A stretch of DNA of 64,000 nucleotides from Piromyces finnis (lineage: Eukaryota > Neocallimastigomycota > Neocallimastigomycetes > Neocallimastigales > Neocallimastigaceae): NCBI GenBank assembly GCA_002104945.1, contig MCFH01000059.1, positions 62,001 through 126,000 on the forward strand, given 5' to 3'. A model generated the notes under the pieces. The model was not told the origin of the DNA. It worked only from the letters and a program-made list of their open reading frames with translations, and did not search any database. Both the position numbers and the translations under genes were made by a program. This document shows, in pieces, positions 14,440-29,863 of this stretch; within the stretch, counting starts at the first letter, position 1; the number at the start of each line of letters is the position of its first letter.

Positions 14440-15849
14440 TTATTTTTTAAATGATTTTTGTGATATTTTGGTATGATTATTATTTATTTTTTTATGAGAT
14501 GGATTAAGTTCTTTCATTGACACTCCAGTATTTTTTATTTGAAGATTGGTTTTTTTAGATGTCTTTTTTTGAGTATTGAGGATAGGTGTAGAACTAAATC
14601 CTTTCATATTATTAAGATCATTCGATTTGATATATTCTCCATCAGATAGTGTAACTTTTTTTGGTGATCCAGATTTAACTATTGTTGATTTGGCTTTTTT
14701 TAAATTTGATTTTTTCTTTATACTACTACTGTGACTACTACTACCACGACTATGATGTCTACTATTACTACTGTTAGTAGAAAGGGTTGCATAACTAGAT
14801 GCTTTAAGGTTACTCTTACTAATATCTTGTTCATGGTTCAAATTTGTTTCAGAAGCATAATCATCCTTTTTATTACTCTCTTCAAAATTATCATTTTCTT
14901 TTTCAATATTTCCCTTTTTTTCATCATTTAAAATTTCATTGAGTTTTTCTGATTTAATTTTAGATTCTTTCTCAGGAATATTAAAAGAAATTCTCATTTC
15001 CGAATCATGACCTTGAATTTCATTCTTTAAAGGAATACTACTATTTTTATTTGATGAACCCTTTTTCAAGATAACTTTTTTATCATTAGCAGAAATAGCC
15101 CTGGCTGTTTCTGGGGATACTATTACAATACTATCACTACTAAAACTTCCAATACCATTTTCACCCACTTCATAATATTTCAAAGAATGAACACTGTTTT
15201 GAACTCGTCCCTCCGTCTTTATTCCTCTTACATAATGATCTGATTGATATGTCACTCCTTCTTTTAACGTTATAGGACCATGACTTTTATCTAATTGGGT
15301 GGTTGAATAGCTGCACTTTTCACGACTTGTACAATCACATTCACATGTTGCGTGTGTAAGGGTATTATTAGTATTTCCATTAGCATCGTTATAACTATCT
15401 GTGGAAGAATTTATTTCTTTGTCAACTGTTTCTATTTTATCCTTTTTATCATTTTCCTTTTCCTTTTGGTTTTGTTGCTGCTCCTCCTTAATTTTTTTAA
15501 TCTTACCACAAACTAGACAATTATGACATTTAGGACATTTATAATGAATGCTGTTTTCAATAATTTCCTCTTCTTCATGCTTTTCCTTATTTTCCTTCAA
15601 TAATGCCCCATCACTACCAAATTTTCTTGTAATATGATCCACTCCATCTTGATCATTGTTTATTCCTTGAATATTATTTAAATCATATTGACTACTATTA
15701 TTACAAGATTGACTCTCATTATTATTATTATTATTATATGGAAAGTCGGTAGTTTGGATACTTTTATCCATGTGTTCCGGTACATCTTTTATTTCTTCTT
15801 CTGTTTGAGTTTGAGCAGTTTCTACTATCACTACACGATTAATTCTCAT
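14440..15849 (-). CDS. Acidic Lys/Glu/Ser-rich protein with Cys clusters and TQT motifs (469 aa)
   Basis: A single open frame on the minus strand; I do not recognise the family. Near the N terminus are two short motifs resembling dynein light chain LC8 docking sites: TAQTQTEE (residues 11-18) and DKSIQTTD (28-35). Residues 105-114 hold four evenly spaced cysteines (CPKCHNCLVC, C-x2-C-x2-C-x2-C), and 169-179 hold four more (CECDC then EKC), so a metal site is possible. The remainder is charged and low in complexity, with an Arg/Ser/His patch (about 360-375) and a basic C-terminal tail. An upstream splice acceptor (CAACAG at about 15860) is in frame with the ATG, so a further 5' exon is possible. 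However, no exon of the neighbouring TSNAXIP1-like gene joins it in the correct phase, so I keep the two genes separate. Confidence 0.7.
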   Translation of the reverse strand: MRINRVVIVETAQTQTEEEIKDVPEHMDKSIQTTDFPYNNNNNNESQSCNNSSQYDLNNIQGINNDQDGVDHITRKFGSDGALLKENKEKHEEEEIIENSIHYKCPKCHNCLVCGKIKKIKEEQQQNQKEKENDKKDKIETVDKEINSSTDSYNDANGNTNNTLTHATCECDCTSREKCSYSTTQLDKSHGPITLKEGVTYQSDHYVRGIKTEGRVQNSVHSLKYYEVGENGIGSFSSDSIVIVSPETARAISANDKKVILKKGSSNKNSSIPLKNEIQGHDSEMRISFNIPEKESKIKSEKLNEILNDEKKGNIEKENDNFEESNKKDDYASETNLNHEQDISKSNLKASSYATLSTNSSNSRHHSRGSSSHSSSIKKKSNLKKAKSTIVKSGSPKKVTLSDGEYIKSNDLNNMKGFSSTPILNTQKKTSKKTNLQIKNTGVSMKELNPSHKKINNNHTKISQKSFKK

Positions 15850-16650
15850 CTTTTCATCCCCTGTTGAAAATTCTTGATTATAAATTTTACTATTATAAAT
15901 GAAATTTATTTATTTATTTATTAAATAAGTCGAAATTTATATTTTTACATAATAGTAATATCATATATTTTATTAAAATTGCATTAGTTATTGATATGAA
16001 AAATAATATAAGTATAAATAAAATTATATAATTAAATTTATACAAATGAAAAAAAAATAATATATTAATATTTTTGTAAAATATATCTATAGAATAAAAA
16101 CAACACTATCAATTTAAAATAATAAAAAAAATATAAATAAATAATTTTCTATATTTTTTAAATTGTAATATAAAAAAAGCAATAAATTAAAATCAAAAAG
16201 ATAATGATTGAGATGTGTATATGTGCTTTTTTTTTCTATGGAATTAGACTAAATTATTTTTTAATAATGTTGATAAATTATTTTTTTTTTATAATTTACA
16301 TGATAGCTTGGTATTGTTTATTAATATAACTGAATTATTATTATTAATTTTTTTTATAATTTAGTAACTATTTTCTATTTTCAATAATAGATTTCGAATA
16401 AAAGATATATATAAGAATATAAATAGTTTGTTCATTTTTATTTATTTTATTATTGATGATAATATACGTTTTTTTTATGTTGTTATTATCGATATGATGA
16501 GATAGAAGGATTATTAAAAATAATAATTTTATTTAATTTAATAGAGATTCGTATTTTTTTTTAAAAAAAAGAGATATAATAAAAAAAAGTAATAATTAAA
16601 AGAATATTTAAAAAATAAATAAAAATATATATATATATTTTATAAACTAT
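15850..16650. other. Spacer between two minus-strand genes
   Basis: About 800 bases of A/T-rich sequence upstream of the 469-aa gene and downstream of the TSNAXIP1-like stop codon. No further exon can be joined in phase. It probably carries the promoter of the 469-aa gene. Confidence 0.45.
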
Positions 16651-19734
<3,084 letters not shown>

Positions 19735-20364
19735 TTTTTTTTTTTTTACTTATTATTGATATAATATCTAATTTTTTTTATTTATTTTTTGGTATTTAAT
19801 ATTATTTTGGGAATAATATTTAATTTTTTATATAGTAACGGATTATTAATTTATTATTGCGAAAAAGTGTTACGTCAATATTTAACTATTATACATAAAT
19901 GTTTTTGTGTATATCTTTATTTTTTTAATATGTTAGGAAAAGTTTTTTTTTTTTTTATTTTATAAAAATATAATACAATTTGATTTTCAATAATAAATAA
20001 TATTCTTTTTATTAATATTTTCCTTTGTCCCTTTATATATCTACCTTTTATAAAGAAAAAAAATGCAAATTTACCTATATTTTATTGTTTAAATCTTATT
20101 ATATAATAAAAAAAAATATTAAATATAAAATATAATTTTTAATTATTATTATTTCTATAAATCAAATTTTAAAAACTTTATATTAATATTTACTTTGTAA
20201 TAATTGAAAAGCTTTTTGAAAAAACTAAATTTTAAAAAGTACAATAATATATATTCTATTTAACTTTAAATATTATTATTTTAAATCTAAAGAAATTACT
20301 TTATTCTTTTTTATTGAAAAAAGTATATTCAATTGATATGACTCTTTTTCACTCTTAAATAAAA

Positions 20365-20402
<38 letters not shown>

Positions 20403-20560
20403 AAAAAGCAATACCTAATATTAAAATATAATTTTTTTATTTTATTTAATTTTTTTTTTTTTTCAGTATTACAGCATAATAGATTTAAATATAAATGATA
20501 AACGTATAATAAACATCAATTTTTTCTATTCAATAAATATATATATATATAATTTTTTGA

Positions 20561-20591
<31 letters not shown>

Positions 20592-20716
20592 ATTATATTA
20601 GTTATTGAGAATAAAATATTATTTACTTATTTACTAATATTTTTATAATTCTTCTAATAATTTTTCTAATTATATAAAAATTTAAATGTGTGTGGTGTGT
20701 TACTAGAAAAAAAAAA
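19735..20716. other. Spacer with a poly(A) tract
   Basis: A/T-rich region upstream of the TSNAXIP1-like gene and downstream of the BIR-like gene, both on the minus strand. It contains a run of about 31 adenines at 20371-20401. No coding frame is supported. Confidence 0.5.
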
Positions 20717-21341
20717 TCAATATATATATGGGCAATTATATTGGATTGCATTGTGATGTTGTCTATGTACAGTTTCAATACTTTCAACATCTCCAAACCA
20801 TCCGGAATAAGTAGCTCCACAAAAACTACAAACTACTCTACTATTTAATAATTCACCATTTTCATTTTCAATTGGTTTATAAGCAAATCCACATTTAGAC
20901 AACTATATATAAAATTTTGATAAATATTAATTAATATGAAAGAAAAGGAATATTAAAAAATATATATATATATATATTAATTATTTTCATTAATAAAACA
21001 AAACTATAAATTAAAATTTTAAATTTATTAAATAAATTAGAATAAAACTTACTGATACAAAGAGTTCATTATTAACATATGGATATTTACATAATTTATC
21101 AATTGGATTGCCTTGATAATTTAAAACAGGTTGTTCTGAAAGGTATGAATAATATCTTTCTTGACAGTTATTAATATATAATTCACTGCAAACTTTATTA
21201 AATGCATTCTTAAATCTTAATAATTCTATATATATAAATATTAGTATACAAAAAATATATATAAATATATATATTTCAATATTTTAATAATACTATAATT
21301 ATGAATACTTTGCATTTTGTGTAATAATTATTTTTAATAAA

Positions 21342-21384
<43 letters not shown>

Positions 21385-23041
21385 CTTTCCGTTTTTATTA
21401 CTGAAATTTTACCTTCTGGCATTCTAAATGAGAAAATAATTTTTGATGATTCATCTTCAGGATATGGTATAACAGTAGAACTACAAATATTAACCTTTTC
21501 ATTATGAATTAAACTTTTTTCTTTTTCAGTTAAACGTGAAATATCTACCATATCTCTTAAGTAAACGATGGATGTATCTATAAAAACTTTATTTTTAAAA
21601 TTCCTTCCAAATGAATTAAATAAAAACATTCTATCAGTAGCTTTTGAATATTTACTCATAAATTCCCATACTTTTTTAATTTACATATACATTTAACATT
21701 ATTAAAATGCAATACAAGTATTATATAATATAATAAATATCATCAATTAAATGAATATTAATATGATTTAATTAAATAAAAGGATTATATACATTTAATA
21801 TTTAGAGATGGTGTTTGTTGACCATATAAATTATAAGTGACTAAACGGAACTGTTTTGGTAATATAAAGATTGCTACTGGACCCTTCTTGACCCATCTTT
21901 TTTTTTCGTCGTTAAATTTATACATATTTGATAAACTTTAAATATAATAATAGAAATCAGGTAATAAAGAAAAAAAGAAAGTCTGAATTTTAGTATCTAC
22001 TTTTTATGATAATAATATACATATATATATATATATATTTCTTTTCTAATTAAAAATACATAATAAAAAAATTTTTTTTATGTATTAAAAAATATATGCT
22101 TAGCAAAAAAAAAAAAAACTTTATACATAGCTATAAAGTTTTATATGAAATAATTTATTATAAACTTTTAAATTATAAATTTAATAAACATACAATGCAT
22201 TATTTGGGTCAAGCTCATCTTTCCATGGTGCTGCTAAATTTTCTGTTAAATCTCTAAAAATTTTTAAACCACGGTTTTGGTATTTTTTACGTTTTTCTTC
22301 CATACTTACATTTGAAGAAATGAATGGAACATCTTCAGGATCACTTGGATAAAAATCGCTTGCTATTTATTATATAAATTTAAATTTAATAGGAAATAAT
22401 AATAATAATGATAACAATATTTAAATTTGAATTTCTATATGTTATACTCTATTTTTAGTAGAGGAAAATTACCATCTGATTCACATTCTTGTAAAAAAGT
22501 ATTTCCTGCTGTTTCTTCTTCATATATATAATTATTTTCTGTATCCATTTCAATATTATTTGATAAATTTTGGTCTTGGAATTGTTGGTTAATAGCTGGA
22601 AAACCTTTTATATATTCATTTATGATATAGAATTTTGTTATTAATTTGTTCATTTATATAATTTTATTTAATAAATATGAATAATGTATTTTTAATCATT
22701 AATGAAATATAAACTTTGTTATATCTACTTTTTTTTAAAAAAATAAGAAAATAAGGAAGAAATATATTAAAGTTACTTTTATAAAATAACTTTAAATATA
22801 TATATATATAAAAGTTTTATAAATTCATTATTGATATATACCTATATCCGTATATCCACTATCTTTTTCGTCTTGTTGAAAACTATTCTTTGAATCTATT
22901 ATATATGTAAAAAATTACATAGAGCATAAGATATTGAAGTCAATTATATATTATATATTAAATAAAATTGTATCCTTAAATATTGTTTTTATTTTTAATA
23001 TTACATTCAACATCTGTGAAACTAATTTGTGAAGTATTCAT
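20717..23041 (-). CDS. Protein with a C-terminal BIR-like zinc domain (8 exons, 380 aa)
   Basis: Exons (minus) are 23041-23005, 22895-22842, 22595-22473, 22362-22194, 21935-21793, 21670-21413, 21225-21053 and 20902-20717, all in phase. The N-terminal ~100 residues are acidic and Gln/Asn-rich. The middle (about 150-300) looks like a mixed alpha/beta fold beginning MYKFNDEKKRWVKKGPVAIF; I do not recognise it. The last ~70 residues resemble a BIR domain: LSKCGFAY, VVCSFCGATYSGW, VHRQHH and NCPYI, matching the GFxY...VxCxxC...W...H...NCP[FY][IV] pattern of survivin/IAP-type domains. An insert of about ten residues lies between GFAY and the first zinc Cys. Fungal Bir1 carries its BIRs at the N terminus, so a single C-terminal BIR is unusual. 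Introns 4 and 5 end in AAG. Exon 6 must end at 21413; reading through would add a spurious poly-Phe tail. A link to the chromosomal passenger complex is only a possibility. Confidence 0.68.
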
Positions 23042-24047
23042 TTTCTTAAAGTTAATTATTCAGTACTAAAGTAGAAACCAATTAATTTAAATAATATAAA
23101 TTATAAATTATGTAAAGTTATCAACGTATATTTTATTTTATTTTATTATTATTATTATATTATCAACAATTCTTTATGAAAATAATTTTCATATATAAAT
23201 CACTGTACTGTCAAACGATTACAAAAAAAACTATAGTAATTTAAAAGAAAAGAAAAAAAAAAAAGGTTTCTTTTTTTTTATTATTATTTAATTTTTGAGT
23301 ATGGAATATACTATAATATATTAAAATTTTCATAAAATTATATATTAATTAATTAATGAATTTAATTAATAATTAGGCCCTACTAGTTCTACAATTTAAA
23401 TTAAAAATTTTAAAAAAATTTTTATTAAACACTTTTTCTTTTTTTAATAAAGAGAACAAGGTCACTTTATTTTTATAAGATTATAAAAAAAAAAAGGCAT
23501 TTTAATTATATATTAATTAAGAATTGAAAATAAAACTAATACTTTTTACTTTTATTATTATTTGAAATTCTTTAAAATTACAATAATATAATTAAAAATT
23601 TATGAATGAATGACTTGATTTGGGAGTTGAAAATATTTAAATTTAAATCAAAAGTTTATATTAATCTATAATTTTAATTAATCTTTGAATTTATTTTTCT
23701 TTTTTATAATTATTATAACAGTATGATAGGATAGTATACGTATTATAGTCATATTTTCCAAGCTTTTTTTTTTATTTCATTTTAAATATTAAATACCACT
23801 AGAGTTCACTGGACAAAAAAAAAAGAGAGAGAGAATGGATGTGTATCATTTTTAGATTTTTAAAGTTTGTAATTCTATTTATTTTTATATATTATGATAA
23901 TATATTATAATATATATAATTTAATTTTAAATATAGTATATTTTTAAATATATATTGCAATACATTACAATATATTTTAATTATTTTAATAATTTTATTG
24001 TTAATTAAAATTTTGATCCAAAAAATTAAAAAAAAAAAGGCATAATG

Positions 24048-24085
24048 AAAGATACACCTAAAACATAAATAATAATTAGAATAAT
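24048..24085 (+). repeat. 38-bp direct repeat, copy 1
   Basis: This segment begins AAAGATACACCTAAAACATA and ends in TAGAATAAT. It recurs 121 bp downstream with one mismatch (A to T at the seventh base). The downstream part is followed by a second TAGAATAA unit. It is probably a local duplication. Confidence 0.85.
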
Positions 24086-24168
24086 TAGAATAACGAGATC
24101 ATCCCCTCAAAAAAAAAAATAAGAACCTTTTCTAGATCATAGTAATAATCATGGAATCATGGTTTTAA

Positions 24169-24206
24169 AAAGATTCACCTAAAACATAAATAATAATTAG
24201 AATAAT
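24169..24206 (+). repeat. 38-bp direct repeat, copy 2
   Basis: Second copy of the element at 24048, identical over the last 31 bases. The 83 bases between the copies include short ATCATGG repeats and two TAGATCA/AGATCAT-type words. Confidence 0.85.
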
Positions 24207-25477
24207 CACGATTTTATATTATTAATAAAAAGTAGTAAATCAATAACTAGCTTTTAAATAAAATATACCCTAAAAGAATTAGAGTAACAATATAAAATTA
24301 TTATTTGACGACCTATTAACAACATTATTGTATGTCTATATACATTATAGTTAAACTTGATCATTAACAACTCTTTGCAATTATATTTGCACGAATCCAA
24401 TTAATTTTTATCAAGGAATAATTTTTTAGTATTGGCATTATAAAAATTATAATAATTTATAAGGTTTAAGTTTTATATATTTATATTTTAGTTTTTATTA
24501 TAATTTAAAATTATTCTTATATTCTTAATTTCTTTATTTATATATAGAAAAAGGTTGCTCATAATCTTATATATTAATTGTAATATATAGTAATAGTAGT
24601 AAAAATAAAGTAATAATAACATATTTCTATGTAATGAAGTTGCTATAATGAAAATATTAACACTTTATTATCACCTAGCTAAAATATTTATCATTCCTTT
24701 TTTGATAATGCTATAAATCATCCACAAAAAAAATAGTAAAAAAGATAGAACTAAACCTATTCAAGGTTTATTCCAACATTTTTTTGTTTTTAATTAACTA
24801 AAAATATATATATATATATATAATTATTATATGTTTTGTATTTTCTAATTTATAACAAAATCTTTAAAACAGTAAAAAGACATTGATTTAAATAATCTTT
24901 ATTACATTTTTTTTTTCTTTTTAAATATTTTTTATAGTATATAAAAAAAAATATAATAAAACTTTTAAAAAACGTATTACTCGATAATTATATTTAAATA
25001 TTTTTGATTTTATCTATATATACTTTATTAATAAAGAAATTTTTTTTTTAAAAAAAAAAGGTGAAAATAAAATAAATAAAATTTATTATAAATTTACATT
25101 ATATAATTAAATTATACATTTTATATAAAAAATAAAATAAAAAAGTTTTGATAAAAAAATATAAAGAAAATATCAATTAAGAAATATTTATATAGCTAAT
25201 ATCATATATACATATATACATATATATAACTACATTAAGGAATAACATCTTTAATACATATTTCAATAATCTATTAAAACTATTATCATTAAAAACATAT
25301 TTTTAAGTATATTAACAACCATATATTGGTTTTAATAGATTTACTTATTATACTATCTTTATAATAAAAATTATCATATTTATAATATTAACAGAAAGTA
25401 TTTTCCAAATACGTAATTAATTTAAAAAAAGAACGAACATTTTCATCAGTTTTTTAATCACAAAAATTTAAAAAAAA

Positions 25478-26911
25478 ATGAGTGATTGTATGGATATTGA
25501 TCTTCAAGGAATATTAAAAAAGAGAAGTAATGAATTTAATCTAGACTATTTTCAAAATAATACACCTAAAAAACCTGTAAAGAGAGTAAGAATTGAACTT
25601 CCAATAGAAGAATTTGATGATGAAGACTCTTCTAATATTTGCAGTCCAAAAAAAAGAAGAGGAATAAATAATCCGTAAATATTTTTTCTTTATAGATTCA
25701 TATATAACAAATTAAAATAGTTTAGAATAATAGCATAAATATATAAATAGTTTTGGTTTTCTTTATAATTTACATTATGAAAATGTTGATTAAAACTAAT
25801 TGTTATTAATTCAATATTAATTTTTTTTTTTAATATTAATACTAATATTGTAGAAATGGAATAATATCAAATAATATAATAAAAAATTCAAGTAATTCAT
25901 CAGTAAACTCAAATAAGCAACAACAACAACAACAACCAATTTCACAATCAAATATTAATGAGTCATATAATAAAAAAAATAGAACCATAATTACACCTAC
26001 TTCTTCACTTATATCACAAAAGTTAAAAAATATAAAGAATAATTCTTTAAAATATAATTCAAACACTACTAATAGTAATTTCAGTAATAATATTTTGTTT
26101 GGAACACCAATTAGTCCTCAAAGTGAAAATAATAGTATCAATGAAAATAATGGTCAATTCTTATTCTCTAATACCTCTTCACCTTTGTCAATTAATGTTT
26201 TAAATAATAATAACAATAACAGGTTTACAAGTACATTATCAGCCTCATTATCACCCCCAATTGATATAAATAAATCATTAAAATCACCTACTACACCTAC
26301 TTTATCATTTTCTTCTTCTTTACCCACCTCCTTTACATTTCATTCACCATACGTATCAAGTTTCAATCCATTTTCAAACATTTCAAATAACAATAATAAT
26401 GGTAGTAGCGGATTCACCTTTAATTACAATTTAATGAATAATAAGAGTATTAGTACTGAATCAGAGGAGGAAAGTAATAGTAAAATTTCTCTTTCTTCCA
26501 ATAATTTACAAAGCCCAAATAGCAATTCTAATATATCATTAATTTCAAATGGTAATTATATATAGTTGTATAATTTTGATAAAAATAAAAAAAAAAATTG
26601 CCTTTATTTCAAATTTATTTTTCTAATAATATTCATTTATATATAAATTTATAAAACTTGTTATATAATAAAGGGAATAGTAATAAAATTGATGAAGATG
26701 AAGATGAAGATGATGCAGAAAGAGAACAAAATACACTATTAAGTAAAATAGCAAAACAAAGTTTCGAAGCTGAAAAGGTAATTCATTAAATATATTTTTA
26801 TTTTCTTAAATATACATATAGTAAAAAAATAATACTAATTATTAATTTTTCATTATGCCTATTTTATATATTTTATAGAAAAGATACATGCTTCATCATA
26901 AAGTAAATTAA
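25478..26911 (+). CDS. Asn/Ser-rich, probably nuclear protein of unknown function (4 exons, 343 aa)
   Basis: Exons are 25478-25674, 25854-26551, 26674-26777 and 26879-26911. Junction phases are consistent (CC|GTAAAT to TTGTAG|A; G|GTAATT to AAAG|GG; AAG|GTAATT to TATAG|AAA). I do not recognise the family. The N-terminal 65 residues carry two clusters of basic residues (KKPVKRVRIE and SPKKRRG) that resemble nuclear localisation signals. The middle is Asn/Ser/Thr/Pro-rich with many S/T-P sites and a short poly-Gln run. Near the C terminus comes an acidic run (DEDEDEDD) followed by a short charged helix ending KKRYMLHHK. The last exon stops at a TAA three codons after a donor-like GTAAAT, so the C terminus could continue. 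Intron 2 ends in AAG. It is convergent with the next gene. Confidence 0.68.
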
Positions 26912-27639
26912 ATTTCTACATTTTATAGACAGATTTTCAATATTTATAAATACACGGAATAATAATATATAAATGTTAATAAACCATACCTATTTAAAAT
27001 AAACTATATACAATTTATTCAGTAAAAATAATGACTATAAAAAAAAATACTGTTTACATTAAAAATAATTTTGTACTATATAATTTTTTTTTAATTTTTG
27101 ATAAAATATTGTTTTACTTAAAAAAAAAAACATTAATTATTTATTATATAAAATGCATTATCTTTTAAAAAAAATAATAATAACCAAGAAGTTAACATAC
27201 ATATAATATTATTTATTACTTATTAACTCTTTCAAAATATATATATATGTATATATTAACAATGTTAAATATAATTATACTGATTTATTTTTATTTTCAA
27301 AGAACTCTAGAACTGTTAAAGAGTTATTTTTCTTCTAAATATAATTAAGCATATAATCTACATTATTCAATATACAATAAACTACTATCGATAAAAAAAT
27401 AATTTATAATAAATAATATAAATAAAATTAAATATTTAAATCTTTTACATAATAATTAAAATTTATTTAATAATTAATATTTCTTTTTTTTTTTTTTAAC
27501 TATATGTTAATATCATAATAATTATTTTATATACAAAAAGGCTATAATTAGCACTATGCTGCCTATTGAATTTTTTTTATAATTATAATATTAGTATGGT
27601 GTAGAAATAATTTCGATATTTTTTAAAATAGAAACCATT
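26912..27639. other. Convergent intergenic spacer
   Basis: A/T-rich sequence between two 3' ends. No open frame or RNA gene is supported. Confidence 0.5.
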
Positions 27640-29863
27640 TTATAACTTACTAACTACAATAAGCAATAAATTTTTATACGACTTTGGTTGATCCTTTGCT
27701 TTTTCTTCATTTTCGGAAAACTATTTAAAAAATAGGAGGGAGTAATGTTAAAATTAAAAAATTATAATTAGTTTGATAGAAATAAATATATCTATACAAT
27801 ATTTATTAACTAATGAATATTAAAAAAAACTTACAGTATTTATTAAAGATTTTAACAATTTTTTATCATTCTCTAAACGCATATGTAATAATCTAATTTC
27901 ATTTACATTAGAATCACTTGTTTGTTTCATGTTTTCAATTTTCTTTTGTAGGATAGTATTTTTTTCTTTAGTTGAATTTAAACTTTCTAGTAATTCCTTT
28001 TTTTTTATTTTTTTTTTAATAATTATATATGTATATATAAATTATTATTTATCCATTAGTATTCATTATTATATTACTTAAAGATCATATTTATAAATAA
28101 ATATTAATGAATTATTTCTACCAAATTTGTTGATGTTAAATTTTTAAACTTATCCAATACATCTTTTAATGTTTTTGTTTTTTCTTGAAGTTCAGTCTAT
28201 AATTATATTAATGTAAATATGAAAAAGAAATTACTATAACAATATGATGTAAATATAAATATTAAAGATGGTATGAAAGATATATACTTCTAATTCCAAT
28301 ACTGTATTATTATATTTATCAAATGTATTAAATATATATCTTATTATATTTTCTCCATTTCTTATATAATATTTTATTTCATTGTTTATAAATCATATAA
28401 ATTAATGAATATTGAAAATGAATATTAATTAAAATACTGTTTTCAATATTATATTATATTTATTCAAAGGAAGATAAATTACTCCTTATCTTTTTCTTTT
28501 TTCGACAATTCCATTTTTGGATTCCATTCATTATGCAACGTTTCTTTTAATATTAAGGTATGATTTATATTAATTATAAAATTAATTTTTTTTTTTTTAC
28601 TCAAAATTTATAAAATTTTTTTTTTCCGTAAAAATTTTACTTTGAATAACATTTTGCATTCTTCCAATGATTCTTATTATATTACATATTTCCATTTTTT
28701 TACTGCGAGTTGGGGCTTGTAATATATATACATTATCTCTTGTATTAAGTTGGAATACATTTGAATTACCTCTAAACATTGAACCTTTTGCGCAATAAGT
28801 ATTTTCTTTAGTGATATTTTTAAAAGGAAACAAATTAATGTATTATACATAAATAGTATATATCGTTATATTTATAAAAAGATGTATTATGTAAATATAC
28901 AACGATGTAAATATTTATACCAAATAATTTTTCAATATCCAAAACAATTAAATCATATGGTTTCCCCAAATTCTCTATCATCCATTTATTTTTATTTATA
29001 CTATCATTTGAATTAAGTAATGAAAAAGAACTACCCGATGATATATTTTCATTGCTAATCTCATTTGAAAGATTTTCAAATTCACTATCATCACTTGTTT
29101 TTTTTGAATGATCACTCTGAGTATAACTATATGTATCGGAATGTTCAGTCTTTATTGAATTTGGTGAACTTAGTCTATATGATGAATTGTCACTACTACT
29201 ATAATTATCATTTGGAGATGATGATTCGTTATTATTTTCTTTTTTATTCATTATATCCTTTGGTTTGAATGACTTTTCATTTAATACTTCTTCCGAAGAA
29301 TCATGATGGTCAATTAGGAATTTAACGGAACGTGTTTCTTTAAAAATAACTTTTAAAGCTTCTTCACCTATATCTAGAATTGATTTTTCTGGATCAAAAT
29401 AATATTTTGAATATTTCTCTTGATTTTCTTTCGGGGTAATAGCTAACTGAATAGTATCATCTGTTATTTTTAATATTGCAAAATCCTTGAATGAAAAGTT
29501 TTGATTTAAAATAGATACATAATATATATATTCCTTTAAATTTCCAATATCTTTTGAGGTATATTCCATATCAAAAAATGAAAATTCTTGATGTAAGGGA
29601 CTTTCATTCTCTGGAGAATTTTCATTTTCAAAAATAGGAGATGTATATTGATTAAATGCAGAATTGTTTATATTTGGTAATTCAACATCTTGAGAAGATA
29701 CTCCTAATAAATTATAATTTCCAAGTTTTTTTGATGATCCTATGGCATCATTTTTTAAGGTATTACTTATCTAAATGTAAGGTTTTTTTTTTAATTTCCA
29801 TTTCATTATTTTTTTATTTGTTTAATATTAAAATACCATAAATTTTACAATGTTATTTTCCAT
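27640..29863 (-). CDS. Coiled-coil protein of unknown function (8 exons, 497 aa)
   Basis: Exons (minus) are 29863-29837, 29770-28921, 28805-28641, 28543-28483, 28360-28288, 28196-28122, 27996-27835 and 27720-27640, all in phase. I do not recognise it. Residues about 75-165 look globular and beta-rich (SFKDFAILKITDDTIQLAI). A Ser/Asn-rich acidic insert of about 100 residues follows. A second globular part (about 270-340) contains DLIVLDIEKLF and NVYILQAPTRSKKMEICNII. The latter resembles the last strand and helix of a PH-type fold, although this is weak. From about residue 350 to the end the protein is coiled coil (LQEKTKTLKDVLDKFKNL; MRLENDKKLLKSL). Exon 3 must end at A|GTAAAA (28641); reading on would give a premature stop. 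Four of its seven introns end in AAG. It is divergent from Raptor. Confidence 0.68.

Larger units (their letters stand above)
23042..25477. other. Divergent intergenic region
   Basis: Head-to-head spacer between the BIR-like gene (-) and the Asn/Ser-rich gene (+). It is A/T-rich with no supported coding frame. Its one notable content is a duplicated 38-base segment (24048-24085 and 24169-24206). Confidence 0.5.

Noticed and set aside
20623-20820. Minus-strand frame overlapping the BIR exon
   Set aside because: It is in a different frame from the zinc motif and has no family resemblance.
21276-21412. Poly-Phe extension at the 3' side of BIR-gene exon 6
   Set aside because: A good donor (GAAG|GTAAAA) lies at 21412, and the next exon continues the protein in phase; the poly-Phe is an intronic poly(T) tract.
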